Assembly (NCBI GenBank): GCA_022496805.1
Contig: CM040104.1
Span: 6,547,650-6,611,649 of the forward strand
Source of the DNA: Pohlia nutans
Taxonomy: Eukaryota; Streptophyta; Bryopsida; Bryales; Mniaceae
Direction: 5' to 3'
DNA: 64,000 nt
Made by a program: the position numbers and the translations under genes. The notes under the pieces are model-generated. The model did not search any database, was not told where the DNA came from, and was given only the letters and a program-made list of their open reading frames with translations. Positions 9,206-19,241 of this stretch are shown in pieces (within the stretch, counting starts at the first letter, position 1; each line of letters starts with the position of its first letter).

Positions 9206-11840
9206 ATGGCGGCGGGTGTTAATCGACGACGGTCTAGATCCGAATTTGGTGAAGGGGTTGAGGTAAACGAACCACGGAAAAGTAAACCCAAAGGCACACC
9301 TCAGGACGTCCAGTGGGAAATTTATAATAACCCCAACATTCTTGCGAAACCGGGATGGGAAGAACAAACAACTCCGTGGACTGCTTTGATAGCGAGCCGT
9401 TATGTGAATTAGGTCCATGTGGACCGTGCGTTTTGGCCACGAGATCGCCACGAGCGGAATTGTGCGAGCGCCTCTGGCAAGTGGACCCAGATGAACAACA
9501 TTCCAATGAAATGGAGGATGTTGAGTGTGTTGAGGGCGATTTCGGATGACCCTAAATACGCTAAACACAACATTCCGTTGTGTATCGTTGCGATGGTGTA
9601 TGCGGAGAGTGTTTTGAAGGTGCAAGTGGATTGGTCCTCGCTTCTGTCGGCCGTACGCAAAGCATATTTACTGAAGAGGCCAAAAGAAATTCCCATGGTG
9701 CCAATTCCCCAATGGTTTATTGAAAACCATAATTTGCTGTATCCGCCAAGGAATTACAGTGGGCCCAGTATAGAGGATGATATGCAAGTGGACGAAGAAT
9801 TCATGGACGAAGTCATTGCGAATTTAGGCAGTGCACCCTTTGTCGAAGTACCACGACAAACGCCTCCCGTACAAATCTTCGAGGGACATGACGATTACAG
9901 AGGTGCAGTACAAGCGGAGGCAGTTACAATAGGGGCCCCACCTACGGAAGTGGCGGATGCAGCAATGCCCGATTTTGAAACCGAAATGACGGATGTGATG
10001 ATGGATGAGACCATGGTACCAAGTACGCCCGTTTTACCGGGAGGGGAAGGATTTCCAATAATTCACGACGCACCGAGTACATTGGATGGGACCCACCTTC
10101 ACAGCACGGTCATCACAGACCTCGTTAGAAAACATGAGACAGAGGTCGTAGCTCTGCGCACCAGGGTGACATTTTTAGAAGGCAAACTTGCTGAGCTGGG
10201 TTTCAAGGAAGATGCTTCAAACGCTGATTCCATGGTATGGAGTGACGATTTTGTTGTCCCCATTGATCAAAGTATTTTGAGTGTTCTACCACCGGAATGT
10301 ATGGGGAAGGGGAAGGAGGCAATGACCTCATCGCAGTTGTGGAAGTACGAGGAACGTGTCGCGGCAATGAATCGCGAGGACAAACTGCAATATGAACGGG
10401 AAGCTGCTCTAGATTGCATCGCGACCACGGAGTCTTTGGCTGGTGAAGTCATGTCAAGGAACCTCGCTCTAGAAAAAGAAAACGAGGATTTAAAAAAAAA
10501 TTAGAGCGTGCTCTCAGTTGCGGGAACTTTGAAAATCACGAAGAGCTTGCAGACTTGAGGGCCCGCGTAATGGTATACGAAGTCCAACACGATAACTCGG
10601 TGGAGTTGGAGCGACAGAATAGGAGTCTTAGAAAGGAGTATGCCGCACTTGCTACGCAATTTGATGATTGGGCAACTGTTGCCATTCTTGCAGCAGCAAG
10701 AGTGAGGGCATTGGAGATGGAGATGGAGCAAGTTGTGGTGGAATGGGGGAGAGACGGTAGATTGCAAAATCTGATGCTAACATCTTGGGCTGAAGTTGAT
10801 TCAATGTATGACGATGACTGGCCAACGACGGCTCAGGGGATTGATTGGCCTAAATTACCAATCCAACACCGATGGAATCCTCTCGAAGAATATAACTGCA
10901 ACACATTAGGAATATAGCGGGAATGGCCTGCACCGAACGAAATGGTTCAAGACGGTTCCCAGTGCATTATTTGCAGCAACTATTTTGGACCGGAGGGTTT
11001 TTGGTCATTAGGAAGTTGTAGACATAGCTTCCATGTGCAATGCCTTTACCACGAATGATTTCCGTCCGACGGTGCCCAATTTGCAACAGCCCTTTCCACC
11101 GCCGGTTATATGAAACATTCCGATTGCTACCGTTCATGCCAAGTCATTGGAGGTACAACGTAACAGATTTTGCGGGATTTGTAACTGCCCAAGAAATTGG
11201 GAAGACGGTGGAATGGGGCTAGAAGTACAACATGAGCAATCAACAAGTGTACATCGAGAGGCAGCAGTGGAACTGGCACGAGAGCAAAGAGAACGTACTT
11301 TTGGCCGCAAATTTGTTGTACCCGAACAAAGCTCCAAACTTCGGGTTGAAACTCTTTTTTTTCCAAGTGTTCGGGTATTATTGGGACGCAAAAACGGGGC
11401 AGTTGGTGAAAGGAGAACTTCCCATTAGACAAAGGGTGAATCACATGGGCGAGACAATACGTCCGCAACAAGATTTAGAGGCCAATATTCTTAGCAGGGG
11501 GGACAATGTCATAAACGAAGAGTTGTACCACAAACCTAGACTGGAGAGGCAAGCCATCTATGTACTGTTGCACAAGGTATCTCCAGAGACACAACGGTAT
11601 TTGAAAGCCAGACAAGAGGGTAGACTCCGACGTCCAAGTCAAGTTATTACAGAAGACGCTGTTTGTTACCGCACTAGGGGCAACTTCCAACGGATTCATC
11701 GGGCGGCCGCAAACGAAACAACTGTGTATGCGCCACCAAGAGTGATACATGAGGGCGAAGGTTCAAGTGGTAGAACACGGGAGGAGCGCGCATTGGATGA
11801 AGCAAACCCCGTTATCAGTTTAGAGTCGGATGAGGAATAG
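9206..11840 (+). pseudogene. Gene B: long paralogue of gene A with coiled coil, RING-H2 finger and C-terminal domain, broken by stops and frameshifts
   Basis: Starts at ATG 9206 and reads as one protein of roughly 870 residues if the interruptions are ignored. Order: gene-A-like domain (9206-9740), acidic linker (9740-10080), a long coiled coil (about 10110-10760), a RING-H2 finger (Cys codons at 10963, 10972, 11017; His at 11023, 11032; Cys at 11041; then CPIC in another frame near 11070), and a C-terminal region ending in SLESDEE at 11840. Interruptions: TAG 9410 where gene A has TGG; a frame change at an A9 run (10492-10500); TAG 10915; a frameshift next to TGA 11056; TAG 11220. Between them the reading frame stays open and protein-like, so decay is recent. 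A RING suggests former ubiquitin-ligase activity. A pair of shorter functional proteins, or assembly errors, cannot be excluded without transcripts. Confidence 0.65.
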
Positions 11841-11957
11841 GGAATGTAGCTTTATTTAAATAGACATGCATGTTTGCATCATTTTCCTCGAATACAAATG
11901 CATAGTAGAGATCCTTTTTCCCATGTAATTACGAATACTTTTTTTTTGCGGTACATT

Positions 11958-11959
<2 letters not shown>

Positions 11960-12012
<53 letters not shown>
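11960..12012. repeat. (TA)n microsatellite
   Basis: About 26 uninterrupted TA dinucleotides, 120 bp after the end of gene B. The length is likely to be polymorphic. Confidence 0.97.
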
Positions 12013-12014
<2 letters not shown>

Positions 12015-12099
12015 TGCATATATGTGCGTGAGTGTGTATTTATTGTATGGCAAATACTTGTCCATAATTAATTGGCATATTTCTGCAAGTTTTCCTTTT

Positions 12100-12712
12100 T
12101 CAAATTTCATTCCTAGTGTACAAAGTGGGACTTTAACACCTAATTGTCCAAGCATGCAAATTTGGCTTCTAGTACGGATTGAATCCGTAGTTTCTCAACC
12201 ATCATGCAGTTTTCGTAGTTTTCGTGATTTCTATACTAAAATTTGTATGGGAAGTTAGCTTCGTGTATGAGTGTTCCGGTCAATAATGATACAATTTCTA
12301 AATAAAGCATGCCTCATTTCTTGTTGAAGTATTTCAACCAAAAATTTTAATATTTTAATCTGACATTGTTGTTGAAAATAATAAGTCATGAAATCGAGCA
12401 TCTTCAAAATCTCCTAAAATTACAACACCTCAAGTACTACGTTCCGACCCATCTCAACAAATTTTAGCCACATACTATCAATGTATTATTCATGATCGAA
12501 CTAAAAAAATAATTTTTTATTTTATGTTCCAAAATTTATAAAAAATATATTAGTGATGGCAATCATAGATCTAACCGTATGGATAGAATCTGAACTTCAA
12601 AATGTGTTACTTTTGTTCATACACCAAGTTTGAAATATTCATGTTAGTTGGCTTTTATAATACATCTTTGCAACACTTCCCCAATGACACATAGGTGAAG
12701 GCGTTTAGGGGT
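12100..12712. repeat. Degenerate TTAA-type dispersed element
   Basis: Shares with copies at 31241, 33809 and 54354 the phrase GGGAAGTTAGCTTCGTG (12247), the block with CATCATGCAGTTTT, and a right end with 'tataatacatctttgcaacacttccc' followed by GGCGTTTAGGGGTTA (about 12700-12713). The left end is not clear. No coding potential. The following 250 bp are plain AT-rich DNA. Confidence 0.55.
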
Positions 12713-12966
12713 TATACATGATTTTCCAAAATAAGTAGAACGAGTTAATGGGAAGCCTACCGTCATGTAGTGCACGATATTCCAACTGCACTCCAATATT
12801 TTTCTTTTGGTTTCTGTTAATTGTTTTTTTATAATTGATTTACCAGCCTAAACCTTACAAAAGTATTTGGAAATTAATCCTAACGAGTACGAATAATCAA
12901 ATGGTACTAATATTAATATAAGTTTTATTCATATTAATATAAGTTATAAGTTTTAATATAAGTTTT

Positions 12967-13060
12967 ACAACTGCCTAACCAGGCCGACTGCCTACCCCGA
13001 CTGCCTACCCCAACTGCCTATCCCCGTCTACCTACCCCGACTGCCTGTGAACCGTCGAGA
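12967..13060 (-). repeat. Short CAGTCGG array, inverted (GCCGACTGCCTACCCC units)
   Basis: Several CCGACTGCCT units in tandem, the reverse complement of the arrays at 6.1 and 8.5 kb. No TATA box or gene is recognised on either side, so this may be an orphan copy of the promoter repeat or the remnant of a lost gene. Confidence 0.75.
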
Positions 13061-13089
13061 CGGTCCACTTTAGTGGTAAACCGTTACCG

Positions 13090-13890
13090 CTATGATTTTG
13101 ATGTATTTTGTATTTTATATTGTTCTAACCGGGATATTTTAGCCGATTAGACTAATTCCCAGTTTTGATTGCCCAATTTTAGGATTCCCTTTTGTCTAGG
13201 TAATTTTGGGTATTTATTTATTCCTAACTATTTAACCGTGGAATTTTGGGCGTTTGAGCCATTTGCCCTAGTATTTTATTCTATTGTTTGAATCTATTAT
13301 TGTGGCCTATTGTTCTAATCCATTCCTTAGTCTAATTGATTAGTCCATTAGTTTATTTCGTTCTATTCTTTTGGATTATTAATTTAGTCGTTTATTTCGC
13401 CTATTATTTTAGTCTATTGTTTTAGCTCATTACTTCGGTCTATTATTTTCGTATAGGATTTAGCGTACTATTTAGTTCGCTATTTTAGTTTATTATTCGA
13501 GTTATCCTTTTAGCCCATTCGTTTATCTATTCCTTGGTCTATTGTTTTATTCTATTATTCTATCCTACCCTTTTATGCTATCTTTTTAGCCGATTATTTA
13601 TTCTATTATTTTAGCCTACTATTTATTCTATCCTTTTAGCCTACGATTTATTCTATCTTTTTATCCTATTATTTCTTCCATTAATTTAGCCTAATATTTA
13701 TTCTATGTTTTTTAGCCTATTTATTTGGTCTATTATTTGATTCATTATTTTGGTCTATCATTTAGCCTTTTACTTTTATTACCCTTTTAGTTTATTATTT
13801 ACCCTACATTTTAGTCTATTCTTTTATTCGATTATTTAGTTGATTAGTTAGTCTAATATTTTATCTATTAGTCTAATTGGAGTTATCACC
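13090..13890. repeat. T-rich degenerate tandem repeat (CTATT.TTTTAG type)
   Basis: About 800 bp built from variants of 'tattTTAGtCTATTATTT', with the words CTATT and TTTTAG recurring every 15-25 bp. Likely an old minisatellite expansion. No coding potential. Confidence 0.75.
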
Positions 13891-15660
13891 CTCTTAGGCT
13901 TTTGTATTGGGCAACTCCCGGTTCTCTAGGAGTTTAGAGGAGTTTAGTGGGTGGTTTAGCTAGGGTTCCATGGATGATAATCCGTGGATGAACTTTTAGG
14001 ATGGATGTAGTTTTTGGGGTGGGATTTTGAATCCCACCCCTGTCGATGTTTTGGAGTCAGTTAGTTTGTGTACCGGTTAGAGTTTTGAGAGAGACGCTCC
14101 AGTTTTCGGATCTAGATCTAGTGTTTGAATTTGGATTTGTTTGGGAGAAGGTTTTGAGAAAATCATAAAGAAAATTAGGGTAGGAGTTTTGGTTGAGCTT
14201 TGAACCTAGGAAAGAAGGTTGGGTTGGAGAATTCAGCTAGTTAGGGGAAAAGACTTAGTGAAGGGTCGTTAGGCTAGAGAAGAGATTGGGCTGTGAGCCC
14301 AATATTCGAGGCAGTGCATTGGCTGCAGGTTCTGGTCGTGTTGGAGGATTCCAGGGTGGTTGCAGGTCGTGTGCGACCAAGGGCCGGAATTCACGGCGTA
14401 TTGAGCAGCGTGGAGCAGCGGCAACTCGAACGCAAGTGCGGCGGAATTCGCCTGAGGCAGTCCAGGCGGGAGGAGGTCGGCATCTCGGTAATCAACGCGC
14501 CTGGGAGTGCAGGACGGAATCACGAACACGGCGGATTGAAGTTGCGGAGAGCAGGGCGTCGGGGCGCTGCATCAGCGGGAACCGGCATCGCCAACGCGAC
14601 AGCAGCGGGATTCACGGCGGCCAAAAAATAGAGATCTTTGTGAATTCGGCGGGCGGCAGTACAAGGCGCAGCCAAGGGCTGAAAACGGCGACGAGCAGGA
14701 GGCTGAGCGACACCGGCTGAACGCAATCAGGAGGGCGGAACCAGTGCGCAAGGGATTCGGCGACGGCTGCAGACAGCTGCAAGCAAGGCACCTGCAGGGC
14801 CAGAGGACGACCATCGGCAACCCACGACCAAGATCCAGGAGCGCATCAACGGCGTCGAGGAAGAGCCTGCAGCAGCGAAGACAGCGAGCGAGGCGATTGG
14901 GCTGAGGCTCATCAAGGGGACGGCGACAGCGGCAAAACGGCGACGACCAGGAGGAGGTCGCAGCAGGCGAGGAGAGCCGACGAAGCAGGAAGATCGGCAA
15001 CAGCAGGTCACGATCGAGGGCGCCCGGGGGTGCTGAGAACCTGCGACGGCAGTACGGCGGTCATACGAGGCGAGCGATTGCCGAAGCCACAGCCCGATGC
15101 CATAGCGGAACTCCACGAAAAGAACAGGCCCTGTCTCCCTTCCCGCGTGACAATACGGAGGGAAGACAGGGTGATATAAAGGAGGGAGAGTTTCCCCTCC
15201 CCAATTAATCCAAATTTGAGCTTTCTTTTGAATGAATTAGGTTTGAGTAGCATTAAAAGAGTAGATAGGAACATTATTATTTAATTTGGTAATTTTGATT
15301 GCCCCAAACCCATTCATGTGTATTGTGTGATTGTACTCGATTGTTGTCCATTGTTGATGTGTTGCACACTCCTCGTTGCGTTGTCTTGTGTGTGTGTAAA
15401 ATCGGTCCGGTGAAGGGTATAGCGCGGAAGCGCTGCCCAATTTTCACCGGGCTAATTAGTTATTTGGTTGCAAATTAGGGTTAAAACTTAGGGTTTTTGG
15501 GCACGACGCGGAAGCGCTGCCCAAATTCTCCCAAAAAACTCTAAATTATTTTGTATTGTGTTGTTTTAAGTGCAAGGTGCTTATAAAGGTTAGGGTATTT
15601 TTGTGTGGCTTAGGGATCAAAGAAACTCCCCATCGTGGGACTTTGATGCCCGTGAGGCCT
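13891..15660. other. Intergenic segment with a GC-rich block (about 14380-15130), no recognisable gene
   Basis: Contains short overlapping reading frames on both strands, none with a recognisable motif or consistent splice structure. Just downstream an imperfect inverted repeat (CCCTGTCT at 15129 against AGACAGGG ending 15171) is followed by GATATAAAGG, which could be a promoter. The phrase GCGGAAGCGCTGCCCAA occurs twice, near 15424 and 15507. It might be part of a non-autonomous LTR element, but I could not find paired LTRs. Confidence 0.35.
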
Positions 15661-15670
15661 TTTGCAAATG

Positions 15671-16000
15671 TGCTGTAATTTTCGTGCACAAGTCCAAAAA
15701 CCCTAATTGGAAGGGTTTATTCACCAATTTTACCCAATTTAATGGTACGTGGTACCTAGGGTGATTGGTGAAGGCTTGTGAGTCTAAATTAGTGTTTGTT
15801 ATTGCCTCATTTGAGCATTTGGTGTGTGCTGTAATTTTCTTGCACAAGTCCAAAAACCCTAATTGGAAGGGTTTATTCACCAATTTTACCCAATTTAATG
15901 ATACTTGGTATCTAGGGTGATAGGTGAAGGCTTGGGAGTCTAATTTGTGTGTACTATTGATTATTTGAATCTTGTGTGTATGCTGTAATTTTCATACACA
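15671..16000 (+). repeat. Direct repeat, about 155-bp unit, two full copies plus a partial third
   Basis: TGCTGTAATTTTC begins at 15671, 15827 and 15981. The first two copies share most of 155 bp, including 'agtccaaaaaccctaattgg' and TTTACCCAATTTAATG. Non-coding. Confidence 0.85.
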
Positions 16001-16159
16001 CCCCCCGGTTTGACCAATTTGTTTAGTTTTTTGCCATTTGGGCTTAGAATTTTCCCGCATAATTGTTTAGATAAAAAGGAGTCCATTGCTTGGGATATTT
16101 GTGCACACCCACCCTCGGCCAGACATATGACATTTTGACCGGCAACGGTCAAAGTGCTC

Positions 16160-16358
16160 ATACTACCCTAAATCCGTCTGCCTTAAACCTGACTGCCCTA
16201 AATCCGTCGGCCCCCCTCCGACTGCCCTGAACCCGTCGGCCTGGATCCGACGGCCCCTATCCGACTGCCTAATCCCGTCGGCCTGTATCCGACGGCCTGC
16301 GCCGACTGTCGTGCCCCGACTGCCGTGCCCTGACTGCCCAAACCCTAACCCGACGGCC
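16160..16358 (-). repeat. CAGTCGG/CCGTCGG array, inverted, upstream of the kinase gene
   Basis: Tandem CCGACTGCC and CCGACGGCC units with spacers such as CTGAACCCGT and TATCCGACGG. It is the reverse complement of the arrays before genes A and B, but ends at the same place relative to the gene: a few bases before a TATA box. Activity in both orientations would be typical of transcription-factor sites. Confidence 0.88.
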
Positions 16359-16362
16359 GCCT

Positions 16363-16370
16363 CTATATAT
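16363..16370 (+). promoter_or_regulatory. TATA box of the kinase gene
   Basis: CTATATATTG directly after the inverted CAGTCGG array and about 155 bp before ATG 16524. It is the third instance of the array-then-TATA arrangement in the window. Confidence 0.6.
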
Positions 16371-16523
16371 TGTGAAAACCGTCTGATTTACTGCTGCCAG
16401 AACACACCGGTCTCCACAGGAACCCGTGACCAATCCTGCGCACGCAGAGTTTGCTTGGGTTTCCGGGGCGGTAAGTTTCTGGCCTTTGTGGGGGAGGAGG
16501 TTTTCAAAATTTTCTACAAAAAT

Positions 16524-18305
16524 ATGGAAAGGAACAGCGGGTTCAAGCAACCACCGAAGAGGATCAGGACCGTAGGACAGAGCTCTATGACTACACCATT
16601 GTCTGGGGACCAAAGCCAAGGGTTGCAGCATGTGGCAATTACATCGGGTGGCGGGGACCAAAGCCAGGGATCGCAACGCGTGGCAGGTATATCAGTAGGC
16701 GTGCAAGATCTTGAGATTTCTCCCACCGCGAGTGCTTCTATTGGGACTAGGGCCATGGACCCACCACAAAGCATCGAAGTCATTGGAGGGAGCAGTTCTC
16801 AAGCGCAGAGTACCTCGCTGTCAGGTTCTACTTCTGGAGGCTCAAGGAAAAAAAGGAAGCACATGACACCGGAGGAGAGGAGAAACCGGCCCCATATCCC
16901 CTCAAAGGGCTGTCTGTTTCTAATTCAGCGCTCAACCTTGCAGTTCTATAAGAAGAAGTCGAAGGAGTATTTGGAAACCAAATACTTGCACCACGGAGTG
17001 CATGGCCTCGCCGCAGTAATCGAGGACATGAAGGTGTATTTATCCGACGCCGTCCTAAATGATGCAAGGCATCATGATGCTCCCACTACTGAGGGCTATG
17101 GACTGTGGTTCCATAATCAAGTGCAGCAAGGCGTGTACAATCCAACGCAGCTTTATGAAACACTTCACCCCGGGGCAGAAAAATCCCTATTAACTACCAC
17201 TACAATGGACCTAGAATATGAGAAGCTGGTTTGGTGGAAGAATTACGCCAGGCAGGTGAAAGCCAACGCGACACGTATGCCTCCATGGGCCGACAAGTTG
17301 CTGGTGGGTCATCTTTCTTCGCACGGTAGAATCGGGATCATGTGGATTCCGAGGTCAGCTGAAATTGTGTGCAAAAGTGGTGAGCAATTCCAGGGGGCGT
17401 ATGGCAAGGTGCGGCAAGTATCGATTCATAATTTTGCACCGATTCCAAGTCATATGGTTTTTGCTGAGAAGACAAGCAAGATCGCCCACAAAGACAAAAC
17501 CAGGGCAAGAAAGGAACTTTCCATCAAGGCCCTAGTCAATCCCGTGGACCACCTGGGAATGATAAAATTCTTTGCGTTATCGGCGGAGAACATGTCTCCG
17601 TTCACTATATGGTGGAATGGAAATTCACTACTGTCGGTGAAGCGGATTGAACGGCCTTTCACCACGATACATCCCTCAACGTTGCTTGCGTTGGAAGGGA
17701 TGGATATAGAGGTCCATCGAAAGATTGCGGCATTTCGTAAGCAGCAGGCTTGGCTAGCTTGGGCCTTCATGAACATCATCGATGTGTTACACAAAAGCGG
17801 CGTGCTGCACAACGATTTGAGCCCATCCAACATCCTCCTACATTTTCCACCGGAGTTACCAGAAGATGTGTACATTGGAGTGTGCGACTGGGGCATGGCA
17901 TCTTGGAGTGGTGAAGAACCTCTTTCATTGAACTGGGCAAGAGACGAGGCGGACCTGCAAGCGAAAAAGACGGCGCGATGGTGGATTGCACCGGAGATGT
18001 GGTATATGCTGCCCCAGGAAGTTGATGGGGTGGTTGTCTCTCCTGGCACTAAACAGACAAAGAATACTATGAAATCAGAGGCATATGCAACGGGGAAGCT
18101 CACACGATATATATATAACGATGCGTCGTCATCAACGCTCTTTAAAGGATGCGATACGACCTGTGTGATGTTGAATAGGGTTTTGGATGGCCTCACCAAT
18201 GACGACCCGAAAGAGCGTTGGACCGTGGCCCATGCAGTGAACTCAATGAAAGCGAACCTATACAATCTCAGTACTCCAACCCAATGTTACCGTTACAATA
18301 TATAG
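16524..18305 (+). CDS. Divergent protein kinase, single exon, 593 aa
   Basis: I chose ATG 16524 (MERNSGFK) because upstream frame-compatible sequence is promoter repeat. The N-terminal 150 residues are Ser/Gly/Gln-rich and look disordered, then a basic patch (RKKRKH) and a conserved-looking region of unknown type. The kinase domain is recognisable from residue 291: GAYGKV as a reduced glycine loop, Lys 316 (FAEK) as the likely VAIK lysine, HNDLSPSN with catalytic Asp 431, CDWG (DFG replaced by DWG, Asp 455), and APE at 489-491. All catalytic residues are present, so it is probably active despite low similarity to standard plant kinases. No signal peptide or membrane segment seen. The frame is intact over its full length and no intron is needed. 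Neighbours do not reveal a pathway. It may belong to a lineage-specific, co-regulated set with genes A and B. Confidence 0.75.
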   Translation: MERNSGFKQPPKRIRTVGQSSMTTPLSGDQSQGLQHVAITSGGGDQSQGSQRVAGISVGVQDLEISPTASASIGTRAMDPPQSIEVIGGSSSQAQSTSLSGSTSGGSRKKRKHMTPEERRNRPHIPSKGCLFLIQRSTLQFYKKKSKEYLETKYLHHGVHGLAAVIEDMKVYLSDAVLNDARHHDAPTTEGYGLWFHNQVQQGVYNPTQLYETLHPGAEKSLLTTTTMDLEYEKLVWWKNYARQVKANATRMPPWADKLLVGHLSSHGRIGIMWIPRSAEIVCKSGEQFQGAYGKVRQVSIHNFAPIPSHMVFAEKTSKIAHKDKTRARKELSIKALVNPVDHLGMIKFFALSAENMSPFTIWWNGNSLLSVKRIERPFTTIHPSTLLALEGMDIEVHRKIAAFRKQQAWLAWAFMNIIDVLHKSGVLHNDLSPSNILLHFPPELPEDVYIGVCDWGMASWSGEEPLSLNWARDEADLQAKKTARWWIAPEMWYMLPQEVDGVVVSPGTKQTKNTMKSEAYATGKLTRYIYNDASSSTLFKGCDTTCVMLNRVLDGLTNDDPKERWTVAHAVNSMKANLYNLSTPTQCYRYNI

Positions 18306-18830
18306 TTCATAGTTTTTTTCCCTTAGTCCAGCATTGGATCCTAGAAGTTTGTCTTTAGTTGAATTTTACAATGTAAGTCCTTTTCAAGGACAACTTTTCC
18401 ATGTGTAAATAAATTTTTTTTTTTGAATTTGCGTGTTGTGCATGTTGCATCCATGTTTGGAATCGTCATTTGAACTAGATGTACAAGTAAAAGTTGTACA
18501 TTATGAATTTCTGATTCTACGCATACGTTTAGATATATAATTGCTATGCCCTACAATTTTTGAATTAATTTTGAAAGTGAAATCCAAAATCCAACCCAGA
18601 ATTTCAGAATAAAAATGGCATTGACAATTTTTGAATTAAAATTTCAGCATAAATATGGCATTGACAATTTCTGAATAAACTTTCCAGTATAAATATGCCA
18701 TAGACTATTTCTGAATAAAATTCTCAATGATTCGTTAAATTGTAATATTCTAAGTTTAATGAGTTTTGCATATCTTTTTGTTAATTAAAATCTTTTGGAG
18801 GGATGATAGGGGGAAGGGAGTCATTTAGAA
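18306..18830. other. AT-rich 3' flank of the kinase gene
   Basis: No gene. The segment 18590-18720 repeats 'aaatatgccattgacaatttctgaat' three times. Likely 3' UTR plus spacer. Confidence 0.5.
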
Positions 18831-18835
18831 CATGA

Positions 18836-19172
18836 CAGACGGGAAAGAGGGCAGACGGAATGAGGGGCAGACGGGACGAAGGGCAGACGGAGTGAGGGCA
18901 GACGGGGTGAGGGGCAGACGGGATGAAGCAGTCGGGTTGAGGGGCAGTCGGGTTGGGGCAGACGGCCAGGACTAGGAGAGATGAGGCAGACGGGCTGGGG
19001 CAGACGGGATGAGGCAGTCGGGTTCGGGCAGATGGGCCTACACCGTTGGATTGGGGCAGTCGGCAGGAGCGGATGGATCTAAACCGTCAGATTGGAGCAG
19101 TCGGCCGGGATGGGGGCAGTCGGGAGACATGGCAGTCGGAGGAAAGGGGCAGTCGGGAGTGAGGCAAACGGA
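18836..19172 (+). repeat. CAGACGG/CAGTCGG array (orphan)
   Basis: About twenty heptamers, CAGACGG dominating the first half and CAGTCGG the second, again separated by GGGG-type spacers. Unlike the arrays at 6.1, 8.5 and 16.2 kb, no TATA box follows at the expected distance. It ends about 270 bp before the first recognisable exon of the CACTA-type gene. Confidence 0.88.
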
Positions 19173-19205
19173 TTCAGGGTAAAAAATTTACCTAGGACTA
19201 CATAG

Positions 19206-19241
19206 CCACGTAGGACACGACTTCCAAGGGGTCCTACGTGG
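19206..19241. repeat. Perfect 11-bp inverted repeat
   Basis: CCACGTAGGAC at 19206-19216 and GTCCTACGTGG at 19231-19241, with a 14-base loop. Could be a short hairpin or a palindromic binding site; function unknown. Confidence 0.7.

Noticed and set aside
14286..15116. Overlapping GC-rich reading frames on both strands
   Set aside because: Skewed composition alone keeps them open; no motif, start context or splice support.
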